NCBI GenBank assembly: GCA_965220485.1
Contig: OZ244832.1
Location: 3,658,001 to 3,722,000 of the forward strand
Direction: 5' to 3'
Origin: Aldehydirespirator sp965220485
GTDB lineage: Bacteria; Actinomycetota; Acidimicrobiia; Acidimicrobiales; Aldehydirespiratoraceae
Length of the DNA stretch: 64,000 bases
Shown here: in pieces, positions 1 through 8,029 of the stretch
Layout: each line of letters opens with the position of its first letter
Position numbering within the stretch: the stretch's first letter is position 1
Notes under the pieces: model-generated
Told to the model about the DNA's origin: nothing
Database searches by the model: none
The model's input: the letters and a program-made list of their open reading frames with translations, nothing else
Made by a program: the position numbers and the translations under genes

Positions 1-1153
1 CGTTCTGGGAGTCGTTGATGATCCATCGCGGGAACCAGGCCCTCTGTTCGGCTGCCCGCATGAAGCGGCGGACGTCCGACCACTGGGCGGCGGTGACGAC
101 GGTGGTCAAGCCCGAACTGCGGAAGCGGTCGGCGATGTCCAGGAAGTGCTGCTCGATGCGCTGCAGAATTTCTGCCTGGTCGGGGGGAAGCTGCTCCCGG
201 AACCGGCGGGCCTCCCGCATCTCGGCGTCCGAGAGACCGCCCTCCAACAGTCGGGCCTGCCTCTCAATCCGCAGTATCCCGAGATCTGCGAACTCGGGCG
301 GGACGATGTCCGTTTCGGCCACTGTCAGACCGGCCTGCTCGATTGCCAGCACGATCATCCCCGATGCCACATTGAACAGGCCGACGCGATCGTTGGGCGT
401 GAGCTCGTCCGCCTGCAGGGCAGCTCTCACACCGGTCAACACCAGGTGCTCCTCGGAGCCTTGGTCCACGAACAGCAGTCCTCTCGCCGCGGCGAACTGA
501 GCGTCGGACTTGGTGGCGTAGAGTCCGAGCGTGGGAAGCTGGGCGGCGAGGGTGATGCACTCGAAGGTCGTCTGGCTGAGGCCGAGGCTCAGCACGATCA
601 GCGGCTGCTGCTGCGGCAGCTCCGTGCAGATGCGCCCGAACGACGCAGCCGGGTCGGTCAGACTCCAGAGGTAGTGCACGAACTCGACGCAGCGTCCGTT
701 GGCCCCGCCGTTGATGTTCACCGCGTTGATGTAGGCGGCGATTAGGACGCCGGGATCTTCCACGACGATGGTCTCCAAGCCGACCGCCTCGAGTTCCGTG
801 ATATTGGGGCCGACGTAGGCGATCGTCACGGGCTCGTGGGCTGCTTCGGCGGGCTGCTCACAAGGGTTGCCGCCTCGGACCGCCTGCGGGTTGCCGCCGG
901 CCGCGGCGATACCGGTGCCGACTCTGGTGGAAATGAAGTCGCTGGCCGGGGCGGCTTCGACGGGTGAGGTCTCGGATCCGGCCACCCGCGTCTCGACGTT
1001 GGCGCTGCCGTCTGCGCCGTCGCCTCCCCCGCAGGCTGCGGCCGTGAGGCACAGCACCGCGAGAGCGCCGCCGAAGGCGAGCCTGCGTCGGCGCAGGGCG
1101 ACGGGTGCCATCGGGAGGCGGTCGAATGCGACGCCGGGATTGTCAGGCGTCAT
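1..1153 (-). CDS. ABC-type solute-binding lipoprotein (branched-chain amino acid type), 3' end outside window
   Basis: Reading the minus strand from an ATG at 1153 gives an open frame of about 384 codons that runs off the left edge without a stop. It starts with an Arg-rich n-region, a hydrophobic stretch and a lipobox (LCLTAAAC, Cys near residue 35), followed by a low-complexity linker. The mature part resembles periplasmic binding protein type 1 (LivJ-like): a first beta strand VTIAYVGPN, then YINAVNINGGANGR, which fits the usual 'N..GG.NGR' region. It would capture a small solute outside the membrane for an ABC importer, but no permease or ATPase gene is visible. A GAGG lies about 10 nt before the ATG. 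It precedes nothing else on its strand except the betaine-binding gene upstream (80 nt away), so the two could be co-transcribed. The substrate is unknown. Confidence 0.8.
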   Translation of the reverse strand, partial: MTPDNPGVAFDRLPMAPVALRRRRLAFGGALAVLCLTAAACGGGDGADGSANVETRVAGSETSPVEAAPASDFISTRVGTGIAAAGGNPQAVRGGNPCEQPAEAAHEPVTIAYVGPNITELEAVGLETIVVEDPGVLIAAYINAVNINGGANGRCVEFVHYLWSLTDPAASFGRICTELPQQQPLIVLSLGLSQTTFECITLAAQLPTLGLYATKSDAQFAAARGLLFVDQGSEEHLVLTGVRAALQADELTPNDRVGLFNVASGMIVLAIEQAGLTVAETDIVPPEFADLGILRIERQARLLEGGLSDAEMREARRFREQLPPDQAEILQRIEQHFLDIADRFRSSGLTTVVTAAQWSDVRRFMRAAEQRAWFPRWIINDSQN

Positions 1154-1233
1154 CGAGAGCCTCGGGAGCGATCAACGAGGGGAACTGCCCCTCGCTCAAC
1201 GGCTGGGCCAGTTGTTGAGCCATCACTCGTTGG

Positions 1234-2286
1234 CTAGCCGGTGATCCAGCCGCGCCAGAGATCCTCGTTGGCGGCCAGCCAGTCCTGGGCGGCAACGGAC
1301 GGAGTCTGGCCTCTGACGTCCACTGCGGCAGCCATGTCGGCCAGCGTCGTGTTGGTGAAGTTCATCCGCTTGACGATGACCGAGGCGGCAGGCCACTTCC
1401 CGGGGAACCGCGCGCTCACGCCGGTCTTGAGATACCCGTCCGAAGGGCTGCCGCAGTCATGGGTCAGGTCGGGGTTCATGCCCCACTCGGGATCGGTGAT
1501 GCAGGCGTCCTCGAAGGCGGGAAACTCCACGAACTTGCCCTCATAGACCGCTTCCACAAAGTTCGGCGTCCAGTTGAGCAGCACGATCGGCGTCTGGTCT
1601 GTCCACGACGCCTCCAGCTCGATCCACAGGTGGGCGGCGGAGGTCACGTTCACCACGTCGAAGTCCAGGCCGAGGGCCGCGACGCGCTCCGCGTCGCCGT
1701 ACTCCCAGTCCGCCTGGCCAGCCAGGTAGCGGCCCTTGTCGCCGGTCTCCTCCGTGGCGAAGATGGACGCGCAGTCGTTCAACGCCTCCCAGTCGGGAAG
1801 GCCCGGGCACTGCTCCTCCACATAGATCGGGTACCACCACTCCTCGCGGGTCACCGCGTCGTGGGTGGCCCAGTCGAGCACACAGCCCTTGTTCACTTGC
1901 TCCCGGAAGGCCATCCCGAACGCTGGCTCCCAGACCTCCTGCACGAGATCGATGTCGCCATCGCACATGGCCTGGTACACCTCTTGACTGTCGATGGGCA
2001 CGTACTCCACCGAGAAGCCAGCCTCCGTCAGGATGCCGCCCACGACCTCGGCGCTGACCAGCTGGCTCGACCAGTTGTGCAACGGAATTCGGATCGCACC
2101 CGACTCCGCGATCACCGACCCGGCGTCCGTCGAAGGCTCGACAGTGTCACCTGCGCCAGATTCGATAGGCGCTGCGGACACCGTCGCCACGGGCGTGACC
2201 CTCTCCCGGCCACCCCCGCAACTCGCCGACGCCAACAGTGCCATGGCGAGCAACGGAATCGCTGCGCTTCGTGTAAGGGACATCAT
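1234..2286 (-). CDS. Glycine betaine/proline-type ABC transporter substrate-binding lipoprotein (OpuAC family)
   Basis: A 350-aa protein with a signal peptide and lipobox (LLASASC, Cys about residue 23), then an OpuAC-type binding domain from about residue 65 (IRIPLHNWSSQLVSAEVVGG). Trp residues that could form the aromatic cage for a quaternary amine occur in HNWSS, EVWEPAF, EEWWYP and LLNWTPN. The final helix region (AAQDWLAANEDLWRGW) is also family-like. The protein is expected to bind betaine, choline or carnitine-like compounds outside the membrane. The permease and ATPase are not in the window. The neighbouring minus-strand gene is another binding lipoprotein. A link to the carnitine cluster at 46-52 kb is plausible because carnitine breakdown yields betaine, but this is inference. 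The ATG at 2286 is the first of two adjacent Met codons. Confidence 0.88.
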   Translation of the reverse strand: MMSLTRSAAIPLLAMALLASASCGGGRERVTPVATVSAAPIESGAGDTVEPSTDAGSVIAESGAIRIPLHNWSSQLVSAEVVGGILTEAGFSVEYVPIDSQEVYQAMCDGDIDLVQEVWEPAFGMAFREQVNKGCVLDWATHDAVTREEWWYPIYVEEQCPGLPDWEALNDCASIFATEETGDKGRYLAGQADWEYGDAERVAALGLDFDVVNVTSAAHLWIELEASWTDQTPIVLLNWTPNFVEAVYEGKFVEFPAFEDACITDPEWGMNPDLTHDCGSPSDGYLKTGVSARFPGKWPAASVIVKRMNFTNTTLADMAAAVDVRGQTPSVAAQDWLAANEDLWRGWITG

Positions 2287-2384
2287 TCTACAACAAGTGC
2301 TAGGGCTAGATCAGACGCTTGTTCCAACACATACCAATGCGTTGACGTAAACACATATTCTAGCACAGCTACATTCTAGAATAA
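2287..2384. promoter_or_regulatory. AT-rich leader of the betaine-binding gene, with repeated TTCTAG motifs
   Basis: This stretch is far more AT-rich than its surroundings and lies just upstream of the minus-strand betaine-binding gene. It contains ATTCTAG twice (about 2356 and 2373), the second within the palindrome ATTCTAGAAT, and a TTGACG hexamer at 2342 without a well-spaced -10. It probably holds the promoter and perhaps an operator for the minus-strand gene. No exact promoter can be assigned. Confidence 0.3.
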
Positions 2385-2469
2385 ATGCTGCGACTGTGCC
2401 CAGTCGGAGGGCTTGCGTGGATTGCGGTGCTGGGCGGCGTCGCGACGAGGTATTCGAGCTGGCGTATGG

Positions 2470-2510
2470 TCGGGCGGACCCCAGTTAGGGGGCTCACGGG
2501 GTCCGCCCGA
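2470..2510. repeat. 13-bp perfect inverted repeat (hairpin) upstream of the PhyH gene
   Basis: The arms 2470-2482 (TCGGGCGGACCCC) and 2498-2510 (GGGGTCCGCCCGA) are perfect reverse complements separated by 15 nt. No T-run follows, so it is not a typical intrinsic terminator. It lies in a stretch of about 250 nt without a convincing gene (2387-2639), upstream of the dioxygenase start, and could be a leader hairpin or an operator. Confidence 0.6.
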
Positions 2511-2639
2511 GAACTGTTGCCATGGCCTCGCAAGGCGGCCGTGTCGAACCTGACCGCGAAGCCGCGGCGGTCCCGTGCTGCGTCCGGGCGCTCACGGTTG
2601 AAGCGGGCGAGCTGTGGGGACTATCGGCTGCTGACATAC

Positions 2640-3470
2640 TTGTCAACTGTGATATCGCCGGAAACGAAGGCCGCTTTCGCGAGCGACGGGGTCGTAAAGG
2701 TTCCGGGTGCTGTGGACGGCGAGTGGGTCGAGCGGATCCTGGAGGACGCCCAGAGACAGCTCGATGATCCAGGCCCCTGGGTCACCGACACCAACCCGGG
2801 CGCGGCGCAGGACCGCCTGTTCACCACCCGCTACCGCTGGCAGCAGGCGCCGGTGATCAGGGACTTCGTGTTCCAGTCGCCAATCGCGTCAATGGCGGCA
2901 TCGCTCACCAGCTCCTCAAGGATGCGCTTCTATTTTGACCACTTGCTGGTCAAGGAGCCCCACACGGCCGCGCCCACGCCGTGGCACCAGGACATTCCCT
3001 ACTGGCCCTTCCTCGGGAAGCAGATCGTGTCTGCGTGGGTCGCGGCCACCAGCAGCCGGGTGAGCCACAGCTCGCTTGAGTTCGTGAGGGGCTCGCACCG
3101 CTGGGACGCCTACTTCGCGCCGGAGTCGTTCGACGGCCAGGGCGGATGGACCGAGGACTTCAAGGGTGAGCCCATGCCCGACATCGAGGCGGAGAGGCGC
3201 GGAGCGGACTGCCCCTACGAGATCGTCGGCTTCGACGTCGAGCCCGGCGACGCCATCTTCTTCTCGGCCTGGATCATCCATGGCGCGCCCTCCAACGCTG
3301 GCACCCAACGCCGCGTGGCCCTGTCCACCCGCTGGCTCGGCGACGACGCGACGTGGTTTCCCCACGACGGATGCGATCCGACCGTCATCCAGGACGACAC
3401 CAAGGCAGTGCCCGGCCGATACCCCGACGACGACGAGAGGTTCCCGCTCGTCTACGAGGAGCCAAGCTAG
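2640..3470 (+). CDS. Phytanoyl-CoA dioxygenase (PhyH) family protein
   Basis: A protein of about 276 aa of the non-haem Fe(II)/2-oxoglutarate-dependent PhyH family. The iron ligands are visible as HQD (in TPWHQDIPYW) and the distal His in IIHGAPSNAG; an Arg nearby (QRRVALSTRW) would bind 2-oxoglutarate. The reading frame is open from 2385, but the family normally begins just before a helix like SPETKAAFASDGVVKVPG. I therefore prefer the TTG at 2640 (or GTG at 2649); no strong ribosome site decides between them. The substrate is not predictable; relatives hydroxylate ectoine, quorum signals or fatty-acyl CoAs. Its stop codon TAG (3468-3470) is the edge of a CTAG-bounded miniature element, so the original C-terminus may have been changed by that insertion. 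Confidence 0.85.
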   Translation: MSTVISPETKAAFASDGVVKVPGAVDGEWVERILEDAQRQLDDPGPWVTDTNPGAAQDRLFTTRYRWQQAPVIRDFVFQSPIASMAASLTSSSRMRFYFDHLLVKEPHTAAPTPWHQDIPYWPFLGKQIVSAWVAATSSRVSHSSLEFVRGSHRWDAYFAPESFDGQGGWTEDFKGEPMPDIEAERRGADCPYEIVGFDVEPGDAIFFSAWIIHGAPSNAGTQRRVALSTRWLGDDATWFPHDGCDPTVIQDDTKAVPGRYPDDDERFPLVYEEPS

Positions 3471-3573
3471 GTGGCTGGTGCCAAACTCCCGAAATGGGGG
3501 TTTTGCGGTCACAAAACCCCAGGTCAGCGACTTGCGAATTGTGGCAAATTGCCATTTAACACCAGCCACCTAG
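3467..3573 (+). mobile_element. CTAG-bounded 107-bp miniature element, copy 1
   Basis: A 107-bp element bounded by CTAG at both ends, with terminal inverted repeats CTAGGTGGCTGGTG / CACCAGCCACCTAG. It has an internal inverted repeat (GGGGTTTTG...CAAAACCCC) and another near-palindrome (TGGCAAATTGCCA). Nearly identical copies are at 33785-33891 (opposite orientation) and 56301-56407; a diverged one is at 33682-33788. It has no coding capacity, which fits a MITE mobilised by a transposase that duplicates CTAG, although no such transposase is in the window. Its left CTAG contains the stop codon of the PhyH gene. Confidence 0.8.
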
Positions 3574-3599
3574 GGCGCGGCCCTGGATGCGCTGTTCCA

Positions 3600-3757
3600 C
3601 AGACGGCGCAGCGCTGGCCACCGGCAATCCGGTGCTGCTAGCCGACGAGCCCACCGGCGAGCTCGACTTCCGGACCGGATCCCAGATTCTTGAGCTGCTC
3701 TACGCTCAGGCAGCCGAGGAGCGGGCCGTGCTGGTCGTTACTCACAACCGCGGGATG
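3600..3757 (+). pseudogene. ABC transporter ATPase remnant (Walker B to H-loop only)
   Basis: About 50 residues match the C-terminal part of a MacB/LolD-type ATPase: Walker B and D-loop (LLADEPTGELD) and the H-loop (LVVTHNRGM). The Walker A, Q-loop and signature motif are missing upstream, where the 107-bp element ends only 27 nt away. After the H-loop His the frame continues to 3919 with unrelated sequence. It is a fragment of a once larger gene and cannot bind ATP by itself. The stretch 3758-3958 after it holds no recognisable gene, only a GC palindrome around 3865. Confidence 0.75.
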
Positions 3758-3958
3758 AGGCTATTTCGCCTGCCTTCGCCGGGCCGCGTCGGGGACCTCG
3801 CCGTGTCGTCGTCGGAATCGTTGCCGGAACCGCTGCCGGGCGGGGCGCTTGCGACGGCTCGGTATGCGCGCGCCGCGCGCGGGGGGTACTATGTCGCCCA
3901 GTCCAGCGGCCACGGCTAGCCGACGGTCGGATCGCGACACCCGAGGAGATGCGGTTCA

Positions 3959-4297
3959 TTGAATATCAGCACTGAGAGGCAGGCGGGAGCGTTGGTTGCA
4001 GTGGCTGAGGGCCGCGTCGATGGTGCCAACGCCCTTGAGTTCCACGAAGCCCTAGAGGCCGCTATCAGCCCGGACGACACGGGGATGGTGCTGGACTTCG
4101 AAGGCGTCTCCTACATAAGCAGCGCCGGTCTCCGCGTGGTCCTGCTAGTCGCAAAAACGCTCCAGAAGCAGAGCGCCAAGATGGCCGTCTGCTCGCTGTC
4201 CGATTCGATCCGCGAGATCTTCGAGATCAGCGGTTTCGACAAGATCATCCCGGTCCACGGATCCCGTGCGGATGCTCTCGCCGGGGTCGGAGGCTGA
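3959..4297 (+). CDS. STAS-domain anti-sigma factor antagonist
   Basis: A 112-aa single-domain protein of the SpoIIAA/RsbV type. The core is visible as GRVDGANALEFHEAL, the strand MVLDFEGVSYISSAGLRVVL and the C-terminal helix (IREIFEISGFDKIIPVH). The Ser-Ser of YISSAGL holds the residue normally phosphorylated by an RsbW-type kinase to release the partner sigma factor. The start is a TTG at 3959, 12 nt after GAGGAG. No RsbW kinase, PP2C phosphatase or sigma factor gene is adjacent, so its partner must be elsewhere. Confidence 0.88.
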   Translation: MNISTERQAGALVAVAEGRVDGANALEFHEALEAAISPDDTGMVLDFEGVSYISSAGLRVVLLVAKTLQKQSAKMAVCSLSDSIREIFEISGFDKIIPVHGSRADALAGVGG

Positions 4298-4383
4298 TCG
4301 AGGCCAGAGTCCTCGGCGAGATCTCCTCGGTTTCTCGCCTATCACCAACGGACGCGACCACCTCCAGCTAGTACGTTCTCGCC

Positions 4384-4839
4384 ATGGCTGGCGAGAACGA
4401 CGGGCGGCCACTGGCTGTGGCCTGGGACGAGGCGCGGGAGGTGCTGGCCGTCGTGTTGCTCGCCGCCGCGCTGCTGCACGTGGTTGCGCCCATGATCCGG
4501 TACGTCGGGATGGATCGCCGCTATTCGTGGTGGGAGGACCTTCACAGCACTCTCACCAACGTCAACGTCCTGACCGGCATTCTGTTGCTGGGCGCAGCCG
4601 TCGCAGTATGCACCACTCCAGCCGCGGACACGGTCCCGCGGCTCCGGCAGTCGGTCTACTGGGCCTCGGTGGCAGTCGCCGTGCTCGGCGTGGTCGCGAT
4701 CATCAATGTCTTGTCGGTGCCGTCCGCCGGCGACGCAACCGCGATGCGGTTGGCGGTGGTGGCCTGGCGCTCAGGACCGGCTGTCCTGCTGTCGGCTTGC
4801 GCGGCCTGGATGGCTCGCCGAGTGGTGCTTCTCGGCTAG
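4384..4839 (+). CDS. Small integral membrane protein of unknown function
   Basis: A 151-aa protein with four likely membrane segments (about residues 18-38, 57-77, 88-110 and 123-146) and a short charged N-terminus. I do not recognise the family. The only polar landmark is the loop between segments 1 and 2 (RYVGMDRRYSWWEDLHSTL), and the protein ends abruptly at VVLLG. The ATG at 4384 follows an 86-nt gap after the STAS gene. The TAG stop (4837-4839) lies within the CTAG boundary of the 177-bp element that follows, so the true C-terminus may once have been longer. Confidence 0.65.
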   Translation: MAGENDGRPLAVAWDEAREVLAVVLLAAALLHVVAPMIRYVGMDRRYSWWEDLHSTLTNVNVLTGILLLGAAVAVCTTPAADTVPRLRQSVYWASVAVAVLGVVAIINVLSVPSAGDATAMRLAVVAWRSGPAVLLSACAAWMARRVVLLG

Positions 4840-5012
4840 TGTCCTGAGTCGCTAGTTCGTGGCGAATTGGAAGGTTCACAGGACGCCGGGACCGGGACCA
4901 CTGCCTCGGTCGGTCGAACTTCAATCAGTTATCCACCTCTAGTGTGGCAAAGTGCTTGAAGTTCCGCTTCGCCCCCACACATCTTCAACGAATTCCCCAC
5001 TCAGGACACTAG
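4836..5012 (+). mobile_element. CTAG-bounded 177-bp miniature element, copy 1
   Basis: 177 bp bounded by CTAG with 14-bp perfect terminal inverted repeats (CTAGTGTCCTGAGT / ACTCAGGACACTAG). By eye it is identical over its full length to 48050-48226. It codes for nothing recognisable. It contains TTATCCACC at 4929, one base from a DnaA box. It abuts the membrane-protein gene and supplies its stop codon. The identity of two copies 43 kb apart argues for recent movement or gene conversion. Confidence 0.85.
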
Positions 5013-5061
5013 AGGCCGAGCGGTCCGGCAGCGGATTGTGATCGAGTCAACGACGCCGGTA

Positions 5062-5115
5062 GCGAGGCCGTGGCCCGAGCGGCCCGTGAGCGCAGCGAGC
5101 AGGAGCGGGAGACAC
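5062..5115 (+). repeat. Dispersed ~50-bp coding-type repeat (SEQER repeat), copy 1
   Basis: GC-rich sequence reading GCGAGGCCGTGGCCCGAGCG and onwards to GAGCGGGAGACA. Closely similar copies occur at 47954-48008, 50585-50626, 50634-50677 and (minus strand) 57482-57535. In one frame every copy reads as a peptide like VARAARERSEQERE. Here it lies in the roughly 190-nt spacer before nuoA, between the 177-bp element and nuoA, where nothing else is apparent. Confidence 0.7.
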
Positions 5116-5198
5116 GAGGCTGCACCGCACAGGCTTGAGCTATCCGACCGGTCTCGGCTGACGCGTCAAGGTCCTCCGCGCCGGTAAGCTTCCGGCCC

Positions 5199-5564
5199 GT
5201 GTCGGAGTTCCTGCGCACCTATCTGACCGTCGGCATCTTCGGCGCTCTCGGTGCCGTCATCGTGGCGGCGTTGCTCGGTGTGGGCCGCATACTGCGGCCG
5301 TCTCGGCCCACCCCGGCAAAGGTGGAGAACTACGAATCCGGCGTCGACCCAGTCGGGGACATGTGGTCGCAGGCCAACATCCGCTACTACGTCTTCGCTC
5401 TGCTGTTCGTGCTGTTCGACGTGGAGGCGGTGTTCATCTTCCCGTGGGCCGCCCGCCTGGAGGCCTATGCGATGTTCGGCCTCGTGGAGATGGCCATCTT
5501 CATCTTCATCCTGCTCCTCGGCCTCCTCTACGCCTGGCGCAAGCGGATGCTGAGATGGGTGTGA
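5199..5564 (+). CDS. nuoA: NADH-quinone oxidoreductase subunit A
   Basis: A 121-aa three-helix membrane subunit of complex I. The conserved loop between helices 1 and 2 is present (KVENYESGVDPVGD), as is the helix-2 motif YYVFALLFVLFDVEAVFIFPWA with its acidic residues. The start is a GTG at 5199; the first helix begins at residue 7. It is the first gene of the nuoABCDHIJKLMN operon, 31 nt before nuoB. Subunit A sits at the quinone-site junction of the membrane arm. Its length is normal. Confidence 0.96.
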   Translation: MSEFLRTYLTVGIFGALGAVIVAALLGVGRILRPSRPTPAKVENYESGVDPVGDMWSQANIRYYVFALLFVLFDVEAVFIFPWAARLEAYAMFGLVEMAIFIFILLLGLLYAWRKRMLRWV

Positions 5565-5595
5565 TGGCCGCGGTTGGTCGCGAGGGGGAGCTTCG

Positions 5596-6096
5596 GTGGG
5601 TCTAGTCGAGTCGGGCAAGGTTCCCAAGCCCCTGTCCAGCCTGCTCAACATGAGCCGCAAGTACTCCCTGTGGGTGTACCAGTGGGGCCTGGCCTGCTGC
5701 GCCATCGAGATGGGGGCCGCCTTCGGCTCACCCCGTTACGACGTCATGCGCCTGGGGGTGATCCCCCTGCCCGCCAGCCCCCGCCAGGCCGATCTGGTGG
5801 TGATCTCCGGCACTGTCACCGACAAGATGGCGCCGTCGGTGCGCCGTCTCTACGAGCAGATGCCCGATCCCAAGTACGTGATCTCCATGGGGTCGTGCGC
5901 CAACTGCGGCGGGCCCTACTGGGACAGCTACTCGGTGACCAAGGGGGTCGACCAGATCGTGCCGGTGGACGTGTACGTGCCCGGCTGCCCGCCCCGGCCC
6001 GAGGCCCTGCTCGAGGGCATCGTCATGCTGCAGGAGCGCATCCAGAACGAGGACATGGGCGAGCGCTGGAGGGGTGAGCCGATTGTCATCGACTGA
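5596..6096 (+). CDS. nuoB: NADH-quinone oxidoreductase subunit B (N2 Fe-S cluster)
   Basis: A 166-aa protein with all four N2-cluster cysteines: the tandem pair in GLACCAIEMG, one in MGSCANCGG and one in VPGCPPRPEA. It forms the quinone-reducing end of the peripheral arm with NuoD. GTG start at 5596, 5 nt after a purine-rich GAGGGGGAG. The 3' end overlaps nuoC by 23 nt, indicating translational coupling. Length and motifs are standard. Confidence 0.97.
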   Translation: MGLVESGKVPKPLSSLLNMSRKYSLWVYQWGLACCAIEMGAAFGSPRYDVMRLGVIPLPASPRQADLVVISGTVTDKMAPSVRRLYEQMPDPKYVISMGSCANCGGPYWDSYSVTKGVDQIVPVDVYVPGCPPRPEALLEGIVMLQERIQNEDMGERWRGEPIVID

Positions 6097-6772
6097 AACC
6101 GCCGGCCTCGACGCCGGTGCCTCTGCTGCTGACGCCGGCGCCTCTGCTGCTGACGCCGCAGCGCTGCTGGCCCGCCTGCGCGGCGTGCTGGGTGCAGCCC
6201 TGATCGAATCCCACACCGACGGCGAGCAGCTCTGGGTGCGGGTCGAGCGAGACGCCTGGGCCGACCTTGCCGCCTGCCTGCGCAACGAGGAGGGCTTCGG
6301 CTTCTTCAACTTCCTGTCGGCTATCGACTGGATGCCGTCGCCGTTCGGGCGCGACATGGACAGCACCGTGGACAATGCGCTCGATCCGCCCGATCTCAAG
6401 GAGCGCCCGCCCGCGGAGACTGGAGTGGCCGGCGGCGACACCCGCTTCCAACTGCTGGCCCGGGTCAACGACGTGGCTTCGGGTCGCTCGATCATCGCCA
6501 AGGCCGACCTTCCCACCGACGATCTGCGCGCTGGAAGCTGGGTGCCCGTCTATCCCGGCGCCGACTGGCACGAGCGTGAGGCCTGGGAGATGTTCGGGAT
6601 CAACTTCGACGGTCACCCCGGGCTGCGCCACATCTACCTGCCCGGCGAGTTCGAGGGCCATCCGCTGCGCAAGGACTACCCGCTGCTGGCCCGCCGGGTG
6701 AAGCCTTGGCCCGGCATCGTCGACGTCGAGCTGATGCCCGACGCGGACGACCAGAAGGGCGGCACGCCGTGA
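6074..6772 (+). CDS. nuoC: NADH-quinone oxidoreductase subunit C
   Basis: A 232-aa peripheral-arm subunit of the 30-kDa type. The signature is WHEREAWEMFGINFDGHPGL followed by the C-terminal GHPLRKDYPL. The N-terminus carries a short direct DNA repeat giving DAGASAADAGASAADA, a low-complexity extension not needed for the fold. GTG start at 6074 inside nuoB; the stop overlaps the nuoD GTG in GTGA. It is a separate gene, not a NuoCD fusion. Confidence 0.96.
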   Translation: MSRLSSTETAGLDAGASAADAGASAADAAALLARLRGVLGAALIESHTDGEQLWVRVERDAWADLAACLRNEEGFGFFNFLSAIDWMPSPFGRDMDSTVDNALDPPDLKERPPAETGVAGGDTRFQLLARVNDVASGRSIIAKADLPTDDLRAGSWVPVYPGADWHEREAWEMFGINFDGHPGLRHIYLPGEFEGHPLRKDYPLLARRVKPWPGIVDVELMPDADDQKGGTP

Positions 6773-7938
6773 CCGTCACCGAGCGCCAGCAGCTCAGCTA
6801 CATCGCCGCGCAGGCTGCCGACGCCCGCGTCAATCTGGAGATCGAGACCGAGGGCATGACCCTCAACATCGGTCCCCAGCATCCGGCCACCCACGGCACG
6901 CTGCGCATCGTGGCCAAGCTCGACGGCGAGCAAGTTGTGTCGGCCGATCCGGTCATGGGCTACATGCACCGGGGCTACGAGAAGCTGGCCGAGGTGCGGA
7001 CCTATCCGCAGGTCACCACCTTGATCAACCGCATCGACTGGTTGGGCAGCTTCGCCAACGAGGTGCCGTTCATCCTGGCCGCGGAGCGCCTCATGAACGT
7101 GGAGGCCCCGCCCCGGGCCCAGTGGATCCGCACCATCCTCTTCGAGCTGAGCCGCATCGCCAACATCACGCTGTTCCTCGGCGACATGGCCGTGCAGGTG
7201 GGGGCCATCACCCCGGTGTTCTTCGCCTTCCGCGACCGGGAGCATGTGCTCAACCAGATAGAGGCCGTCACCGGCGGGCGCTTCCACCCCAACTTCGACC
7301 GCATCGGCGGCATCAAGGACGATCTGCCGGCCGGCTGGGTGGCCGAGACCCGCCAGGCCATGCGCAAGATCCGCGCCTTCTGCGACCAGACCACCGAGCT
7401 GGTTGAGGGCAACGAGATCTTCCAGGCCCGTACCCGGGGCATCGGGGTGATCCCGCCCGACGTGGGGCTGTCCTACGGCCTGTCCGGGGCCAACATCCGG
7501 GCTTCTGGGGTGGACTGGGACGTGCGCCGCGACAGCCCGTGCGGACTCGTCCACGACCAGGTCGACTGGAAGGTCTGGACCCACCCCGACGGCGACTCGT
7601 TCGCCCGGTTCTGGGTGCGGCTCCAGGAGACCCGGGAGGCGACCAAGATCGTCGACCAGCTGCTCGACGGGATCCCGCCGGGGCCGATCATGGCCAAGGT
7701 GCCCGTCATCATCAAGGTGCCCGCGGGCGAGGCCTACGTCGAGACCGAGAACCCGCTCGGCGTGATGGGCTACTACGTGGTGTCCAAGGGAGACCTGTTC
7801 CCGTTCAGGGTGAAGATCCGCTCGGCGTCGTTCTCCAACGTGTCGATCACGCCGTGGCTGCTCAAAGGCGTCTACGTTCCCGACATCATCACCATCCTGG
7901 CAAGCCTCTACTTCATCCTCGGAGACATCGACAGATGA
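6769..7938 (+). CDS. nuoD: NADH-quinone oxidoreductase subunit D (49-kDa type)
   Basis: A 389-aa quinone-site subunit. Signature residues include GPQHPATHG (near residue 35), the MHRGYEKLAE region, and INRIDWLGSFANE. The start is taken as the GTG at 6769 overlapping the nuoC stop, although the frame is open upstream. Arg68 in MHRG aligns with the arginine (Arg85 of bovine NDUFS2) that NDUFAF7/MidA-type enzymes dimethylate; a MidA-like gene is at 41654. The C-terminus (FILGDIDR) is the usual one. nuoH follows after 91 nt, where nuoE, nuoF and nuoG usually lie. Confidence 0.97.
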   Translation: MTVTERQQLSYIAAQAADARVNLEIETEGMTLNIGPQHPATHGTLRIVAKLDGEQVVSADPVMGYMHRGYEKLAEVRTYPQVTTLINRIDWLGSFANEVPFILAAERLMNVEAPPRAQWIRTILFELSRIANITLFLGDMAVQVGAITPVFFAFRDREHVLNQIEAVTGGRFHPNFDRIGGIKDDLPAGWVAETRQAMRKIRAFCDQTTELVEGNEIFQARTRGIGVIPPDVGLSYGLSGANIRASGVDWDVRRDSPCGLVHDQVDWKVWTHPDGDSFARFWVRLQETREATKIVDQLLDGIPPGPIMAKVPVIIKVPAGEAYVETENPLGVMGYYVVSKGDLFPFRVKIRSASFSNVSITPWLLKGVYVPDIITILASLYFILGDIDR

Positions 7939-8029
7939 TTCCGTGCACCGTGACACCCCGCTTGGCCGCGGTCGCCGAGACGATGATCCCGCGGGGTGCT
8001 GGGCTCGGGCTGGTTGAGGGAGACGACAG

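Noticed and set aside
3467..3573. 107-bp element as an intrinsic terminator
   Set aside because: The ends are long inverted repeats over 100 bp with no U-tract, and copies sit in different contexts including between divergent promoters.
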